A model generated the notes under the pieces. That model worked only from the letters and a program-made list of their open reading frames with translations, was not told the DNA's origin and made no database searches. A stretch of 64,000 nt of DNA from Cladobotryum mycophilum (taxonomy: Eukaryota; Ascomycota; Sordariomycetes; Hypocreales; Hypocreaceae), in assembly GCA_036429605.1 (NCBI GenBank), contig CM071589.1, forward strand, positions 6,510,001-6,574,000. The letters are read 5' to 3'. This document shows, piece after piece, positions 1 to 11,210 of this stretch (position 1 is its first letter; each line of letters begins with the position of its first letter). A program made the position numbers and the translations under genes.

Positions 1-64
1 AAAGTCACTGTCGCAAATTATAATCAAAAGAGTCGCAGGTGCACAGGCGCCACAATTTTACAAA

Positions 65-492
65 ATGCGCTTCCTCATAGCTCTACTATCCCTCATCTCC
101 CTCGCCAGCGCCCAGTTCGGCTTCTTTGACCAAATGTTTGGCGGCCACCAGCACCAGCAGCAACACCAACCGCAAAACAACCCCAGCGATGCGGGCCACT
201 ACCGCAGCCGCTACGATCAATGTACATATCCTCTTTCTTCTCTCCATCTCTTCCAGTTCACTATAGAGAAGACGTACTAACGTAGCGTTCCGAAACAGCC
301 ATTTGTGACAATTATCTCTGCCCCGACACACTCGCCTGCGTGCACTTCCCCCACCACTGCCCATGCGCATGGGACGCCCACGAAGATAAGTTTGAGCTGG
401 GCGACGGAAAGCGCATATGCATATCAAAGGGTGGATACAAGGCTGGAGAGGCTGCGCGCAAGCTTGAACTTGCACGCAAGGGCCTGTTGTAA
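65..492 (+). CDS. lcl2: Lcl2-like protein (long chronological lifespan protein 2)
   Basis: Two exons, 65-221 and 299-492, joined over a 77-bp intron (donor gtacat, branch-like ctaac at 279-283, acceptor cag) give 116 residues. A signal peptide is visible (MRFLIALLSLISLASA). It is followed by a Gln/His-rich stretch and the conserved cysteine block DNYLCPDTLACVHFPHHCPC, then a C-terminal helix ending AARKLELARKGLL. This order and length match the fungal Lcl2 family, small secretory-pathway proteins linked in yeast to lifespan and to ER quality control; the exact biochemical role is not known. Only 64 bases of upstream sequence are in the window, so the promoter is mostly outside. Identification rests on remembered family sequence and is strong. 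Confidence 0.9.
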
Positions 493-872
493 GAGTCGAT
501 TGGGGCGGAAGACGACCAAGTGTCACGAACTAAATATACATCAACTAGTTTCTTTTTTGCGACATAGAGAATGATTTGTATGATTGATCTATAGATGGGT
601 TATAGCGAAAGGCTAAAAAAGAGAACCATGTTATGGATCCCGATGCAGGGCTAGCCATAGAACTGGCGATGCTGTAGAGGCTGTAAAGGCCTACTCATAA
701 TCAACACACTGTTGTCCCGTTCCGTATCCATACAAAAGCATCACACCACCTCCCTGCTACGCCCCCTCCCAACGCCGCCCTCGTGGTATCCGTGATATAT
801 AAACTCCATTCCCTCAGACTACCGCCACCTAGAACAATAAAGCAAAGGAAAATACAGTGTAGCCATGTTCAC
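493..872. other. intergenic spacer, Lcl2 to inhibitor-2 (convergent)
   Basis: Convergent 3' ends with short AT-rich stretches. I see no gene, RNA or repeat here. Confidence 0.5.
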
Positions 873-1777
873 TTATGCCGATCCGTTGGCTTGGGGCAAC
901 GGAGGCACGGGAGGAGCTTCGTCATCCTCGTCGTCCTCATCTTCCTCATCCGCAAGGGCCTCGGGATGAGCCAGAAGATCCGCCACATTCTTCATCTCAT
1001 AATGCTTCTTCCGCATCTCCTCGAACTTGTGGTGTTTCTCGATTTCTTCGGGCGAAAGTCCCACCAAGGGGTCTTCGGCGGAGGGGGTGGCGATGGCTTC
1101 CTGCTCCAGATGAACCGTCTTTTCGCCGGGGCTTCGGGCTGACGACGACGAAGCCGAATGAGACGCCTCTTCTCCATCTCCCTTTGGCGCTGCTTCTCCC
1201 TCTGGGACCTCTTCCTCTGGTTCGCCCAGCGATAGGCCCGGAATGTCATCCTCAAAGCCCGGACCTGCAGCCTTGCGACGACGAGAAGTACCGTCCAGAG
1301 CACCCTCCGCCTCCGCGTCACCTTGCCCGTCGTCGTCGGACGGGTCTTCTGTCGGGTCGTAATGTCTAGCATAGGGAGTCTTTGGTTCAGTAATTTTCAT
1401 AGTAGCCGTGCGTTCCTGCTCCGTCAGGTAGAGGTTGGCCTCGTCCCACTTGAGGCGCTGAGCGTTCTCGGCGAGGTCAGCGGCGCTGTTGGACGATTGA
1501 CGGCGGGAGCCCGGTCGGGGGCCCCCGAGAAAGAGCGTCGGTCCCCGACGTTGATTTGAGTGTTTGCTAGAGTGATCTCCTTACTCGACATGGAGCGCTC
1601 CCGTGTTGGGGAGGAGTCTGGCGATGATTTGCGATAGCTTGAAGAAGACTTGAGGATACCTGAGGATATGGTAAGCTATGATGCCATGAAGGGAACAAAA
1701 GGTAACCTACCTCTTGGGCGCTTGGTATCAGGTCCAGGAGGACTATGCGGTGGTGGGGAATGTTCTACTGAAGCCAT
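873..1777 (-). CDS. glc8: protein phosphatase inhibitor 2 (Glc8/IPP-2 family), frame broken at a G/C run
   Basis: Exon 1 (1711-1777) encodes MASVEHSPPPHSPP... and a 51-bp intron (1660-1710) follows. Exon 2 starts with GILKSSSSYRK and carries SSKEITLANTQ, then QRLKWDEANLYLTEQE, MKITEPKTPYARHYDP and an acidic C-terminus. The [K]GILK motif near the N-terminus and the KWDE...MKI.EPKTPY block are the PP1-binding and inhibitor-2 signatures. The family regulates type-1 phosphatase (Glc7). Reading from the N-terminal half to the C-terminal half requires one extra base at the GGGGGCCCCC run 1517-1526; with it the protein would be about 284 residues. I see no intron that explains the shift, so I treat it as a consensus error or, less likely, a real frameshift. 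Strongly acidic tail, as in homologues. Confidence 0.85.
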
Positions 1778-3053
1778 TTTGTCTGATTTTTGTGGCCCTC
1801 TGTCAAGGCTGAGAATTGATTGTAGTTGAGAATCCCGAGGCAGTTGGGCAGGTGGCTTTGGGGAGCTCAGATGCTGCAGTCTGGTCGCCGCTTTAAAGAA
1901 CCGTTATAGCTCGCAGGTGATGCAGGTCGATGACTGTGACTGTGGAGAGAAATCACGTTGGCCGGCTGCACCGTTTAAAGTGAGACCCTTGGATTGTTGC
2001 AGACGGAGTGGGGAGAACGATGCTGCTGGTTGGTGGGGGAGGGAGAGGTTGGTTAGAAGGAGGGGAAGAAATGCCCATTTACTGAGTGGTACCAGATGAC
2101 GCACTGTGGCATGTCGTCACACCACTGATGAGAGCATGATTCAGGGCAGATGGATAGCCTAGTATGGCCCAGTCTTGGCTGGGTGACCCGAAACAGGGAT
2201 CCATAGATGCTATTTAATATACCTAGCTTCCCATTCTATTTAAGTAAGTAGGCAGTGAAACAATACAAAAATATCTATGGCTCGCAGACCAAGACAAAAA
2301 ACCTGCATATGTCCTACTTCACAAGAATACTACTAAACTCAGAGCAATGTGGCTCTAGGTGTTACAGTAGCTACAGTACTGCAAATAACTCAAAGGCGAC
2401 TCCACCGAGACTCTCATGGATCAACCACCTCGTGCCATAATCAGCACCAGCCCTAGGTTCTTATACTCCAGGTATCAAGTGGAAGAATCATGCATGCTGT
2501 TTACAGCCCAAATGGTTTCGCAACTCACGTTGTCCCCAATACGAAATACATTTTCCCCGATTCATACTCCAGCTCAGTTACACGCTCACGCCACGAACAA
2601 TATTTTGTTTATCCAGGCACTGCAATAAGTCAAATTTCACCAAGCTTCAAGTCTCCTCAAAGCTTCTCAAAAGTTCCCATACGCCTATATAACTTTATAC
2701 AGCCCTTTGAAGCTCCGCAGAGCGTCCCATCATGTCCCAAGAGGTCATTATGTCGTCTCATTTTATATACACTCCATCCACCTATAACCCACAAGGGAGC
2801 AAACAAATGTACACCAGCCAAACAGAGTGGCATCCGCCTAATAGTACGCCAGCAAACAGAGAGTATCGATATACAACAGCCAGGCAAGCACCGGCCCCGA
2901 TCAGCCAATGAATGAATCCTTCTGCTTGACCCAAACTTTTTGATTAGTGTTCCTCGTATGAAAGTGAGTATAGGTGAGAAGATAAGTATGCAATAGTCGA
3001 ATATGAGGTTGCGTAAAAGTATTCAACGTGGCATTTGGCCAAGCCGAAATTAA
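1778..3053. other. intergenic spacer
   Basis: Holds the promoter of the inhibitor-2 gene on its left and the 3' flank of the zinc-cluster regulator on its right. Short open frames here lack codon structure or recognisable motifs. No RNA gene or clear repeat seen. Confidence 0.5.
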
Positions 3054-5255
3054 TCATTCATTTGCGAGATTCTTTGGCAGCAAATTCAGAACGGCTTCGA
3101 GCAGATTATACCCAGTGCGATAGCACACGCTCTTATCCTTCTCGGGACTCCAAATCTCGACACAGTCCCGCAACAATTCAAGAATAAGCTGCTTCGGGGG
3201 GATGATACATCCCATAGACTCGGCCCCCGCTAGCGGCGCATCTTCGCGAAGCACGTGGATATAAGTCGTCAAGGAGCCTGAAAAGAAATCAAGCACGTAG
3301 GCACGGCCCAGAAGATCTAGACGTTTGTCCGATTCGCCGGACCACATTTCGCGGTAGTTCATCAGGAGCTTGATGCAGCATTCGAGAGACGACCAATATG
3401 ATTCCGGGAACATAATGGGGCCTTCTTGGTGTAGTGCAAAAGGTCGATGCAAAACCATGAGACACCTTCGCAAGAAAATGTCAACCGTCATCCGTTGCAA
3501 CTCATTAGGACAGATGCGCTCTGCGTGAGCCATGAGTTCTCTGATCTGGGTGTTATAGCGAAGGACATCCGGATAGGCTATCTGGTCCTTCTTGGAGTTG
3601 ATCTGGGACATGACGGTAAGAACAGTCGGCAGAGACTGATACAACACCATCTGTAAAGAGTCAGATGCGCCCCAGTCTGGAATCTTCTTAAGACTACCAA
3701 GTTCATCGGGCCGAGTCAAGGGAGGCATTCCCGTACACATGGCGACCTTGATGTCGAGATACAAGATGGTAAGCCATAGTTTCTTTCGTGCATCGTTCTC
3801 TTCTGCGCTCTGCGTCGGATCGCCTCCGGTCGATGTATCTTGAGGCAAGCCATATATGAATGCAGTGCGAACAAGCATACCGAGAAAAGACCAGCACGAG
3901 TCCACAGACCAACAAGTGGCATTGCAAACTTGCTTGGCTACCACCATCAAGGCCATCGTCTTGAGCGACAGCAATGTTGGTCGGAATGACCAAGGGGTCT
4001 GCATGAGACAGGCCTCAGCGCCCATCATGAGCTCTACGGCTACGGGTGATTCATTGCAGGCAACAAAACAGCCCAAGCCCAGGACCATGAGAAACTGAGA
4101 CAGCCAGCAAAGGTTCACGGCATGCGGATCCACCCAATATCGCTCAACCTCACGTTCAAATATGTCAAAGTCAAGTATGGGATTCACTACATCGAGTAAC
4201 TCGACATAGCCCTGGATATACTTGCCAACGTTGGCTTTCTCAGTAGCAAGCAGCCGAGTGACGGCATCGCGCGTGTAATACTTGCTTGCGCCAGGTGTGC
4301 CAAAGGGAAAATTTCCTGGCAAGGTGAAATTAGCCAAGCAGGCATTTGTTGCGACATCCTCAAGCGCTGCGGCAAGCGAATGGGATTTCATCTGTGTCAA
4401 AGCACCAATCTAGTCAACGGTTAGAAGTGTCTGTATTAATATCTCATACAATGGCCAAGATGCTCGAGGTTCCATCCAGTTTAAGCGGAAGATGGTGCAT
4501 ACCTTGGTCATGAGATCCCGCCAATGGCTAGAGCCCCTAACTTTGTGTTGAACCTGCCAAGTAGCCAAGACAGTCTTTGTTTCCTCGACCTTATTGGATG
4601 TCGGTGCTGAAGGACAAGGAAACTTGCCGCCGTTGGGGCCTTTGTTGTACGTATAGTAGCATTCTCTCCCGTTCCCACTAGACTTGCATCTACCACAAGG
4701 CAGCTCCTTGTCGCATTTGACCTTGAGGCGATGGCAACGTAGACAGCTGAGACAGTTTCGCTTTCGTTTGCGTATAATACGCTGGGCGGGGGCTGGAGGT
4801 TCGACTGATGCTGTGCTTTCTTCAGGAGCAGGGACATTATCAACTGTAGAAGGCTGAGGCTCAGGACTTTCGGTCGAGGTCGATGGGGAAATCAGGCCAT
4901 GGTGGTTAGTCGGATTCGAGGAGATATCATCGTTGGTTGGCGGTGATGTCGCAGTAATCGATGGCACAAAAGCAGGACCTCCCACCGGGTTCGCTAGAAC
5001 CGAAATTGCTCCTGATGGTACCGCATTGGCCGGGACCGCACTGATCGGAGCTGCATTAATTGGGACGAAGGAAAAGGATGTAGTGGTGGCGGTACTCGGG
5101 GTATCGACGGAGGAAAACGAATCCGCAGATCCCCCTTCATCAGAGTTATAGTTGCAGTGGGTGCTGGCTTGGATGCAGCGAGAGCACGCAGGTTTCAGCA
5201 GGTCGCAGCGCCTCTTGAAATGGCGACAGCGGCCGCAAGTCTTGACCTCGCGCAT
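3054..5255 (-). CDS. Zn(II)2Cys6 transcription factor with two zinc clusters
   Basis: Exons 4503-5255 and 3054-4409, separated by a 93-bp intron (donor gtatgc, acceptor ctag), give about 702 residues. The first zinc cluster is at the very N-terminus (C7, C10, C17, C24, C27, C34). The second lies at about residues 171-199 (C171, C174, C181, C187, C190, C199) behind a basic RKRKR stretch. A Ser/Thr/Pro/Ala-rich linker separates them. Downstream is a long helical region resembling the fungal transcription factor middle homology region (DPHAVNLCWLSQFLMVLGLG; FLRRCLMVLHRPFALH). Such proteins bind CGG-type sites as nuclear regulators. The target is unknown. Neighbours do not suggest a pathway cluster. 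Start chosen because cluster 1 follows within six residues. Confidence 0.85.
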
Positions 5256-5510
5256 CGGAATGACAGCAGGTGGCGGCTGCTAAACGAGGCGATTATATGA
5301 ATTCTCGTGTATCCAGTGGCGACGGCGTGAAACTGCGCGACAAGCTATTTCGTCGTACAAGATGATGAATATTTCGCGAGCTGAAATAGCGTTCAATACA
5401 TGTATTCCGTAAAGGCATCGGACGATGCAGGTGGCCTTTAACGGGTGCGTCTGGGGTTTCCAAGCTGCTAGGAACGTGCAGTGGGTGCGGTGCTATGTTG
5501 TGCTGTGCTC

Positions 5511-5532
5511 TGTGTGTGTGTGTGTGTGTGTG
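5511..5532. repeat. (TG)n microsatellite
   Basis: Uninterrupted TG dinucleotides lie about 260 bp upstream of the zinc-cluster regulator start. Confidence 0.9.
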
Positions 5533-5862
5533 TACGGTAACGGTACGGTACGTGTTACGGCTTGCTTGTTTTGTCGATTGCCTTGTTGGTTCTGCCTCCT
5601 GTTCGTTCGTTTTTTTCTGTGTGCCCTCTCAAGCAAGTGGTTTCGACGCCGACTGATGAACCCGTCAGAGCGGAACCAATGTATGTATTAATTCGACGGG
5701 TCCCTTTTTAGAGCCTGACACTGACACGGGACACGAAAATGACCCCAATCAATCCAGCAGGGAACTGTTGGTCGGCGCTTTGTTCGAGCCAAGCTACTGC
5801 GGTTGCGGTTGGTTGAGTCGAGGTCAATCAATGTTGCAGAACAAGGAGATGCAGGTCAGGTC

Positions 5863-5954
5863 AGGTAGGTAGGTAGGTAGGTCGGTCGATATGTCGAAGG
5901 CGAGAGCCGAGCCTTGTTTGTGATACGATGTCTTTCTGTCTGTCTGTCTGTCTG
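5863..5954. repeat. GGTA and TCTG tetranucleotide tracts
   Basis: Two short tetranucleotide arrays, GGTA units at about 5863-5882 and TCTG units at about 5935-5954, sit in the upstream region of the regulator. Confidence 0.8.
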
Positions 5955-6314
5955 GTGGAGGTGTGACTGAGATTATGTCTGTCAAGGTAAAGCAGGTATG
6001 GAGTGCGACAGGAAGTAAGAAAGGACAAGGAAAGAAAAGTAAAGACAAGAGAAGAGAAAAGAGAACCTGAGTCGGCCGTAAGCGGATGATGAGCTTGGCG
6101 ACGACGGGGAGGTGATCAAGGTGATAAATACCATGGGCCGGGCTGGGCTGGTCGAAGATTTATTAGAGTAGCTGCCAGAATTGCGCCAGAATACTTTTTA
6201 GCGACAAGGATCAGTAGGCACAGGTACAAGCAATAGGTAGGTCGTGCTAAGGGTTACCCCCCATGGCGAAAGATGGCGCGGTCTAAGCCGAGAAGAGAGA
6301 GAGCCCTGAATAAA

Positions 6315-6347
6315 TGAATGGATGAATGGATGAATGGATGGATTGGA
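6315..6347. repeat. GAATGGAT octamer repeat
   Basis: Imperfect copies of an 8-base unit (GAATGGAT) in tandem. Confidence 0.75.
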
Positions 6348-6963
6348 TGCTTCAGCTTCCATGCTTGCTTCCTTGGCTACTTGCTTGCTCGCCTGGATCC
6401 AGGTTCCTTTAAAAAGACGCCTACCTACTAGGCAACCGTACTCCTGTGCTCCAGCGCGTTGTGCATTTATGTCGCAGCACCTGAACAGTCATTTGTTCCC
6501 TATGGGCGGCGGGCAATGCAATGCAATGCAATGGATGGGATCCATGGAATCCCATCCCAGCTGGATCTGTCCACCGAGGCTCCTCCAATGTCAGTGAAGC
6601 GAATTACGGCGCAGTGGTCCATCACTGGAGTCCGTAGGGGGAGGAGGCTACGCTAGACAGGGTCGCTGGAGACCCCTACAACAACAACAGTGAGGTGGAC
6701 ACAGCGAATTAGCCCCATCCATCCACCCCCTGCCTAGCCCTGGAGATGCTTGCCTGCCAACCTACAGGCTACGGGTGCAAGCAAGTGCCAGGCCACTAGT
6801 TCGATCGAAGCCACAAGGAGCCCTGGAGGAGCAGAAAAGGCCAACGCGCAAGCTAAAGTGCTAAAGGTGGGGTCGCACTCAAACTTGACAAGGATTCATG
6901 CATCACCTTTTCAAGAGGCTTTGACGAGACAAGCAACACAAGATTGACAAGCACGCATACAAG

Positions 6964-7011
6964 CAACGCAACGCAACGCAAGACGAGACAAGACGAGACA
7001 AGACGAGACAA
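6964..7011. repeat. ACGCA and AGACGAGACA tandem repeats
   Basis: A few ACGCA pentamers run directly into three copies of a 10-base unit (AGACGAGACA). No coding potential. Confidence 0.8.
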
Positions 7012-8534
7012 GATGGAGGGTCGCCAAAGTCTTTAGAGTGCTGGTCAGTGCTGGAAAGTCGCTTCAAGCTGCCGGATGGGGCAATCCAGGTTGGCTAGGT
7101 TTGAATGGTCCTTTGGACTCTGTTGGTTAATTCTTCAACTGCAGCCAACCAACAAGTCTTCTATCCGTCCCGTCAAAGGCCAACCAACGACACGAGAAAA
7201 CATCTTGCAAAAGGAAGAAAGTGGAAGAGAGAGCGAGAAAAAGAACCTTTGCAAAAGGCGCCATGGTTTTCCCTTGATTGGCCTACCCAGACGGAAGCAC
7301 AGCACACTAAGCCCTCTCAGCATCGCAATACTACCTTCAAGAATAAGCTAATCAAGATGTCTACGACACCCACAAGTCTCAACTTAGGTCACACTAGCCT
7401 TACATGTGGCGCCTGGAGAAGGCGGAATGGATGTGTGAGGCAACGTTTCCACCCCTTGAACGATAGACGGCCGTGTGTCGGAATCTAACATGTCTTATCC
7501 GGCATATTGTGTGTTGCCGCTGCGGTGCCGACTTGAATCTACTAAGAGAAGCGTCACAAGATCTTTGTTAATATCAAGATTTCATTCTACTTGTAGGTAC
7601 GCGAGGCTTAGCTGCAGGTGTGGCTGTTGGGAAGGAAACAAACAGCTCAAAACTGCTTTCAAAAATATGCCAAGAACCCTGTCATGACAAACAATAGCAG
7701 GCTATAGGTTATGGTTTGTTACGCTCTTGGGGGCGAGTGGAAGCTCGGCAGACAAAGGGACCCGTCTCCACAATCGAGACTCTCGAAGCTCGAGTGAGTG
7801 GCAACAGCTTAAGGCTGAATAAAGTTTTGGTTCAAGTACTACTCTTGATTGCCGGGCGACTCCTTCGGGATCGGTGCGACAGGCGGCAGTCGACAAGACA
7901 AGCTGGCAAGCAAGAGACAGACGCAAAAACAGCGTGCTTGGAACTCTGGCAGAATTGACGCTCCGGCAGCTCCACAACCAAACGAGTTAACCTAGACGCC
8001 AGCATTTGCACAATACAGGGAGGCAGGTTTCGGACCCTGAGGTATCTGTGTGTGATGCAATCACGCCACCACATTGGCGGCAGCATTCCAGTGGCCCTGC
8101 ACAATGATACAGGTAGGTAGATACCCATGCCGCCATGTTCTGTGATGAGAACCATGCTTGCTTGCATCTGCCCCTGACCCTTTGTTCAGCCATGAATTTA
8201 GCATTGGCCACAAGTTCCATTGGAATTTACTCTTGATTGCTGCGGTTAGCCACTCATACCAGGTCATCTAACTCAGCCTTTGACAGAAACAAGGAACGGC
8301 CGAGGAATCATGATGTTGGCAATTTCCAGGTTTGCAAAGCAAATAATGGAAGTATCTGGTAGCTTTTGGAACCTTTCTCGGCACTTCATCTTCTTTTCTC
8401 CTTGCCATGATCATCTGGGCAGTGACAGTGTGAGACAGGTCAAGACACGCATTAGCTCTTCGGCAAGATTTACGAGATCTCGGGGCAAAGCATCCCCCTT
8501 TATAAGTTGCATTTTGGAGGCCGAGCTCTCAGCA

Positions 8535-8633
8535 GGACCGGTAGCTCAGTGGTAGAGTGTGAGATTGCAACCTTCACGGGTCCACCCGTGGCAAAATATC
8601 TCCAGGTCGCGATTTCGATTATCGCCCGGTCCT
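8535..8633 (+). tRNA. tRNA-Cys (anticodon GCA) with intron
   Basis: The acceptor stem GGACCGG (8535-8541) pairs perfectly with CCGGTCC (8626-8632), with U at the discriminator position 8633 as expected for tRNA-Cys. D arm GCTC/GAGT; T arm GCGAT-TTCGATT-ATCGC (8609-8625), perfectly paired. The anticodon loop TTGCAA places GCA at 8567-8569. The anticodon stem (TGAGA with TCTC) is interrupted by an intron at the usual position 37/38, about 8571-8597, which folds into its own hairpin (CACGGGT...ACCCGTG). One terminal anticodon-stem pair looks mismatched (T-C). No CCA is encoded, as normal for eukaryotes. Confidence 0.9.
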
Positions 8634-11210
8634 GACATTTTATTTTTGTGGCTTCACTGTTTTTGTTTTTTTGGCCTGCACAAAAGGTCATATACCGTGT
8701 ACGGCTGGCTATACGGAGTACGAGCCGGGTCTGTTTCTATTGTGCTGCCATTGTCAATGAACACCCATCTGCCCTCTTCTCCACCCAACAACATCCATGG
8801 CTTGTCACAATCGTATTCTGACCAACAGCAGTTCTTTCTCGGTCTTTTCTCTTATATACTGTCTCTTTCAAGCTTTGGAGACCGACTGCACCCACCTCTA
8901 CCACCAATATACAAATAGTGACACCCTGCGGGCACCAAACCGGGGCATCCGTCAACATCGGACTTCACTGTTGTCATCATAAATAAGAGGCATAAATACA
9001 TGGCCTGATGTATTCGACCAACTTTGGCCTCCCAACTCTTGGAGCCTCCTCGCCTTCAAGCTTGACCTTTTCTCTTCTCTCCCCCTCTTTAAGCTCTAGG
9101 CTGATATGGGATAATTCATCCTATTTGACCGGGAACTATCATCAGGAACGACCACTTCCACTTTAGTTCCCGTTCCTGGGCGGGCTGACACGGCAATCCA
9201 CGCAATTCATCGAGCAGATTCCGGCTATTCCGGGTAGCGTGATTCCCTTGATCGATACTTTACCGTGGCGAGATCTTTTGACCGATCTTTGATCGGCAGC
9301 TTAACTGGCGCTTAAGCTTTGCGAGATGCGCCATGATTACAGCTCCCTTGGAAAATCATGACCCTGCGGGTGGCTTATATTCTTTACTTTCATTTCTCGG
9401 CTTGTTGGCTCCTGAGCCAGTCTGTCCACAGTTCCCGCGTTTCACGTGGGGGTATTCGGGTACTGGAGCATGGATACGATTTATTCTCACGAGGTGAAGA
9501 CATACCCACCGTGTACATTGGTAATATCATCTTCAGTATGTACCACGCCGGTAGAGGTGTGTATACCGTGCATGGAGCAGTCTCGGGCCAGCCGACCAGA
9601 GCAATGAGCACATCACACGTCTCTTTGATGAACGGTGCACACTCGCATTAGAGACTCGACGCGCGCTTCTGCTGATGCAATTACTAACTCACAACTTTAT
9701 AAACGCCTTTTCCATGACATGACATCTCAAGTTTCCCGGTCTCCTTTTCAAACCATCCTCACGCCTACCTACCACATCTGCTCTAGTTTCTCATTTGTGA
9801 GACTAATTATTAGTTCTCTTTTCTTATTCTCATCCATCTTCGTCAGCCTCCCCTCGGTGGAGGTTTAGGATTCTCGCTTCATTTCCCTTTTGCGTACAAT
9901 CTTCGTCGACTGACCGGCCCCTAGGCTTCACGCGTGGCATAGCGTGGCATAGCGTGTTCCTTCAATTAGTGCATTGAATGATGGTCTGGGTCAAGACGGC
10001 TCCCGGGTCAGACAGTGGAGCGGAACGGAACTTTGACATTTAGAGCCAACAAAGCAATCATGAAAGAGGTAAAAAGAAACGAAGGAGGTCATCACGGACC
10101 ACCAACCATTTCTACAGAAAAAGAAGCAAATATTTCTTTTTAAAACTTATTTTTATTTGCTATTGCACTAAGCTTTATTAGGTTCATGCACTTCACGAGC
10201 TTTGCCACAATTGAGCTTCATATTTCTGGCAAGGCGTATGAATCCAACGAACAAGGCACTCAGAGAGTTCGTGCGCTCCTCTCAAATTCCTTCTGCGGCT
10301 GACCGGATCCGAGGTCTCTCTGTTTGTCTAAGACGCGTCGCCGTTGATTCTGTTAATCGTTATCAACGGTTTATGCATGTTGGTTCTGTTGATGAAGCTG
10401 CTTTTGGCGCCAGGCGGCAAGCTGCAGCTTCTGCTAGTCTTGTGAACATTCATCACACGTCACACTGGCGTATCAAATCATCAAAAATTACTAATTCGGT
10501 GAGAGGGCTCTCTACAAGCATGTACAGAGTACATGGCACATTCAAATGATCTCGTACGCTTTGATCACCACGCGAGTCGTGAGACATTAATCCTTGACCA
10601 GACAATCTACATCAAGGGTTTCATAGTTTAATCTCGGGAAACTTTCCCCTTATTTGTCTTTACTACATGAAGAAATCCTGGACCCAAGGCTTCTCGTTTT
10701 CGTTCTGCCATACACGGATAGCAGAGAGCCATCATCCGATGCGAAACTCAGCCCTGTGCTCCCGTCTCGCCTCATGTGAAGGTCCTCGGAGACAGTGCAA
10801 ATCTGAAGGACGGATAATGGTTGTGAGACATATCTCACGTGTTTTCGACATGAAAGACTGGAATATAGATACACAACCAACACTGAACTGCTTGGTAAAC
10901 ATTGGTAAGCTTTGACGAGTCGTCACTGATTATTATTTCCTGCTTTCATGACATGAATGTTCGGACTTTAAAGATCTGATTCATACGTGTATTTACGACC
11001 GACTCCCGATCGCCTGGAAAGTCTCCTGCTTGGCACCTGTTCCCTGTCAAAGACCTTGCCATATCCCATGTCATCGCTCATATCCCCCCTGGATTTGCGG
11101 GATTCATCTTCCGATCCGGAGATTTCATCTCATGTTGGCATCATCTCTACTTGTACATCAACCATCAACCCCTCCCCCTCCCCCTTTCAGCTGCCCAGCT
11201 CCCACATGTG
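8634..11210. other. gene-poor region between tRNA-Cys and ENA ATPase
   Basis: About 2.6 kb with no convincing gene. A 115-codon frame at about 10202-10549 has no recognisable motif and I do not call it. The right end is the 3' flank of the ATPase. Confidence 0.45.

Larger units (their letters stand above)
5256..8534. other. gene-poor region upstream of the zinc-cluster regulator
   Basis: About 3.3 kb without a supportable gene. It contains many short microsatellites (annotated separately) and the divergent promoter side of the regulator. Open frames are short and do not resemble proteins. Confidence 0.5.

Noticed and set aside
1300..1560. Real frameshift or hidden intron in inhibitor-2
   Set aside because: I tried the available gt/ag pairs; none restores the conserved frame, and the homopolymer explanation is simpler.
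10202..10549. 115-codon open frame
   Set aside because: No motif, no intron support, unremarkable composition.
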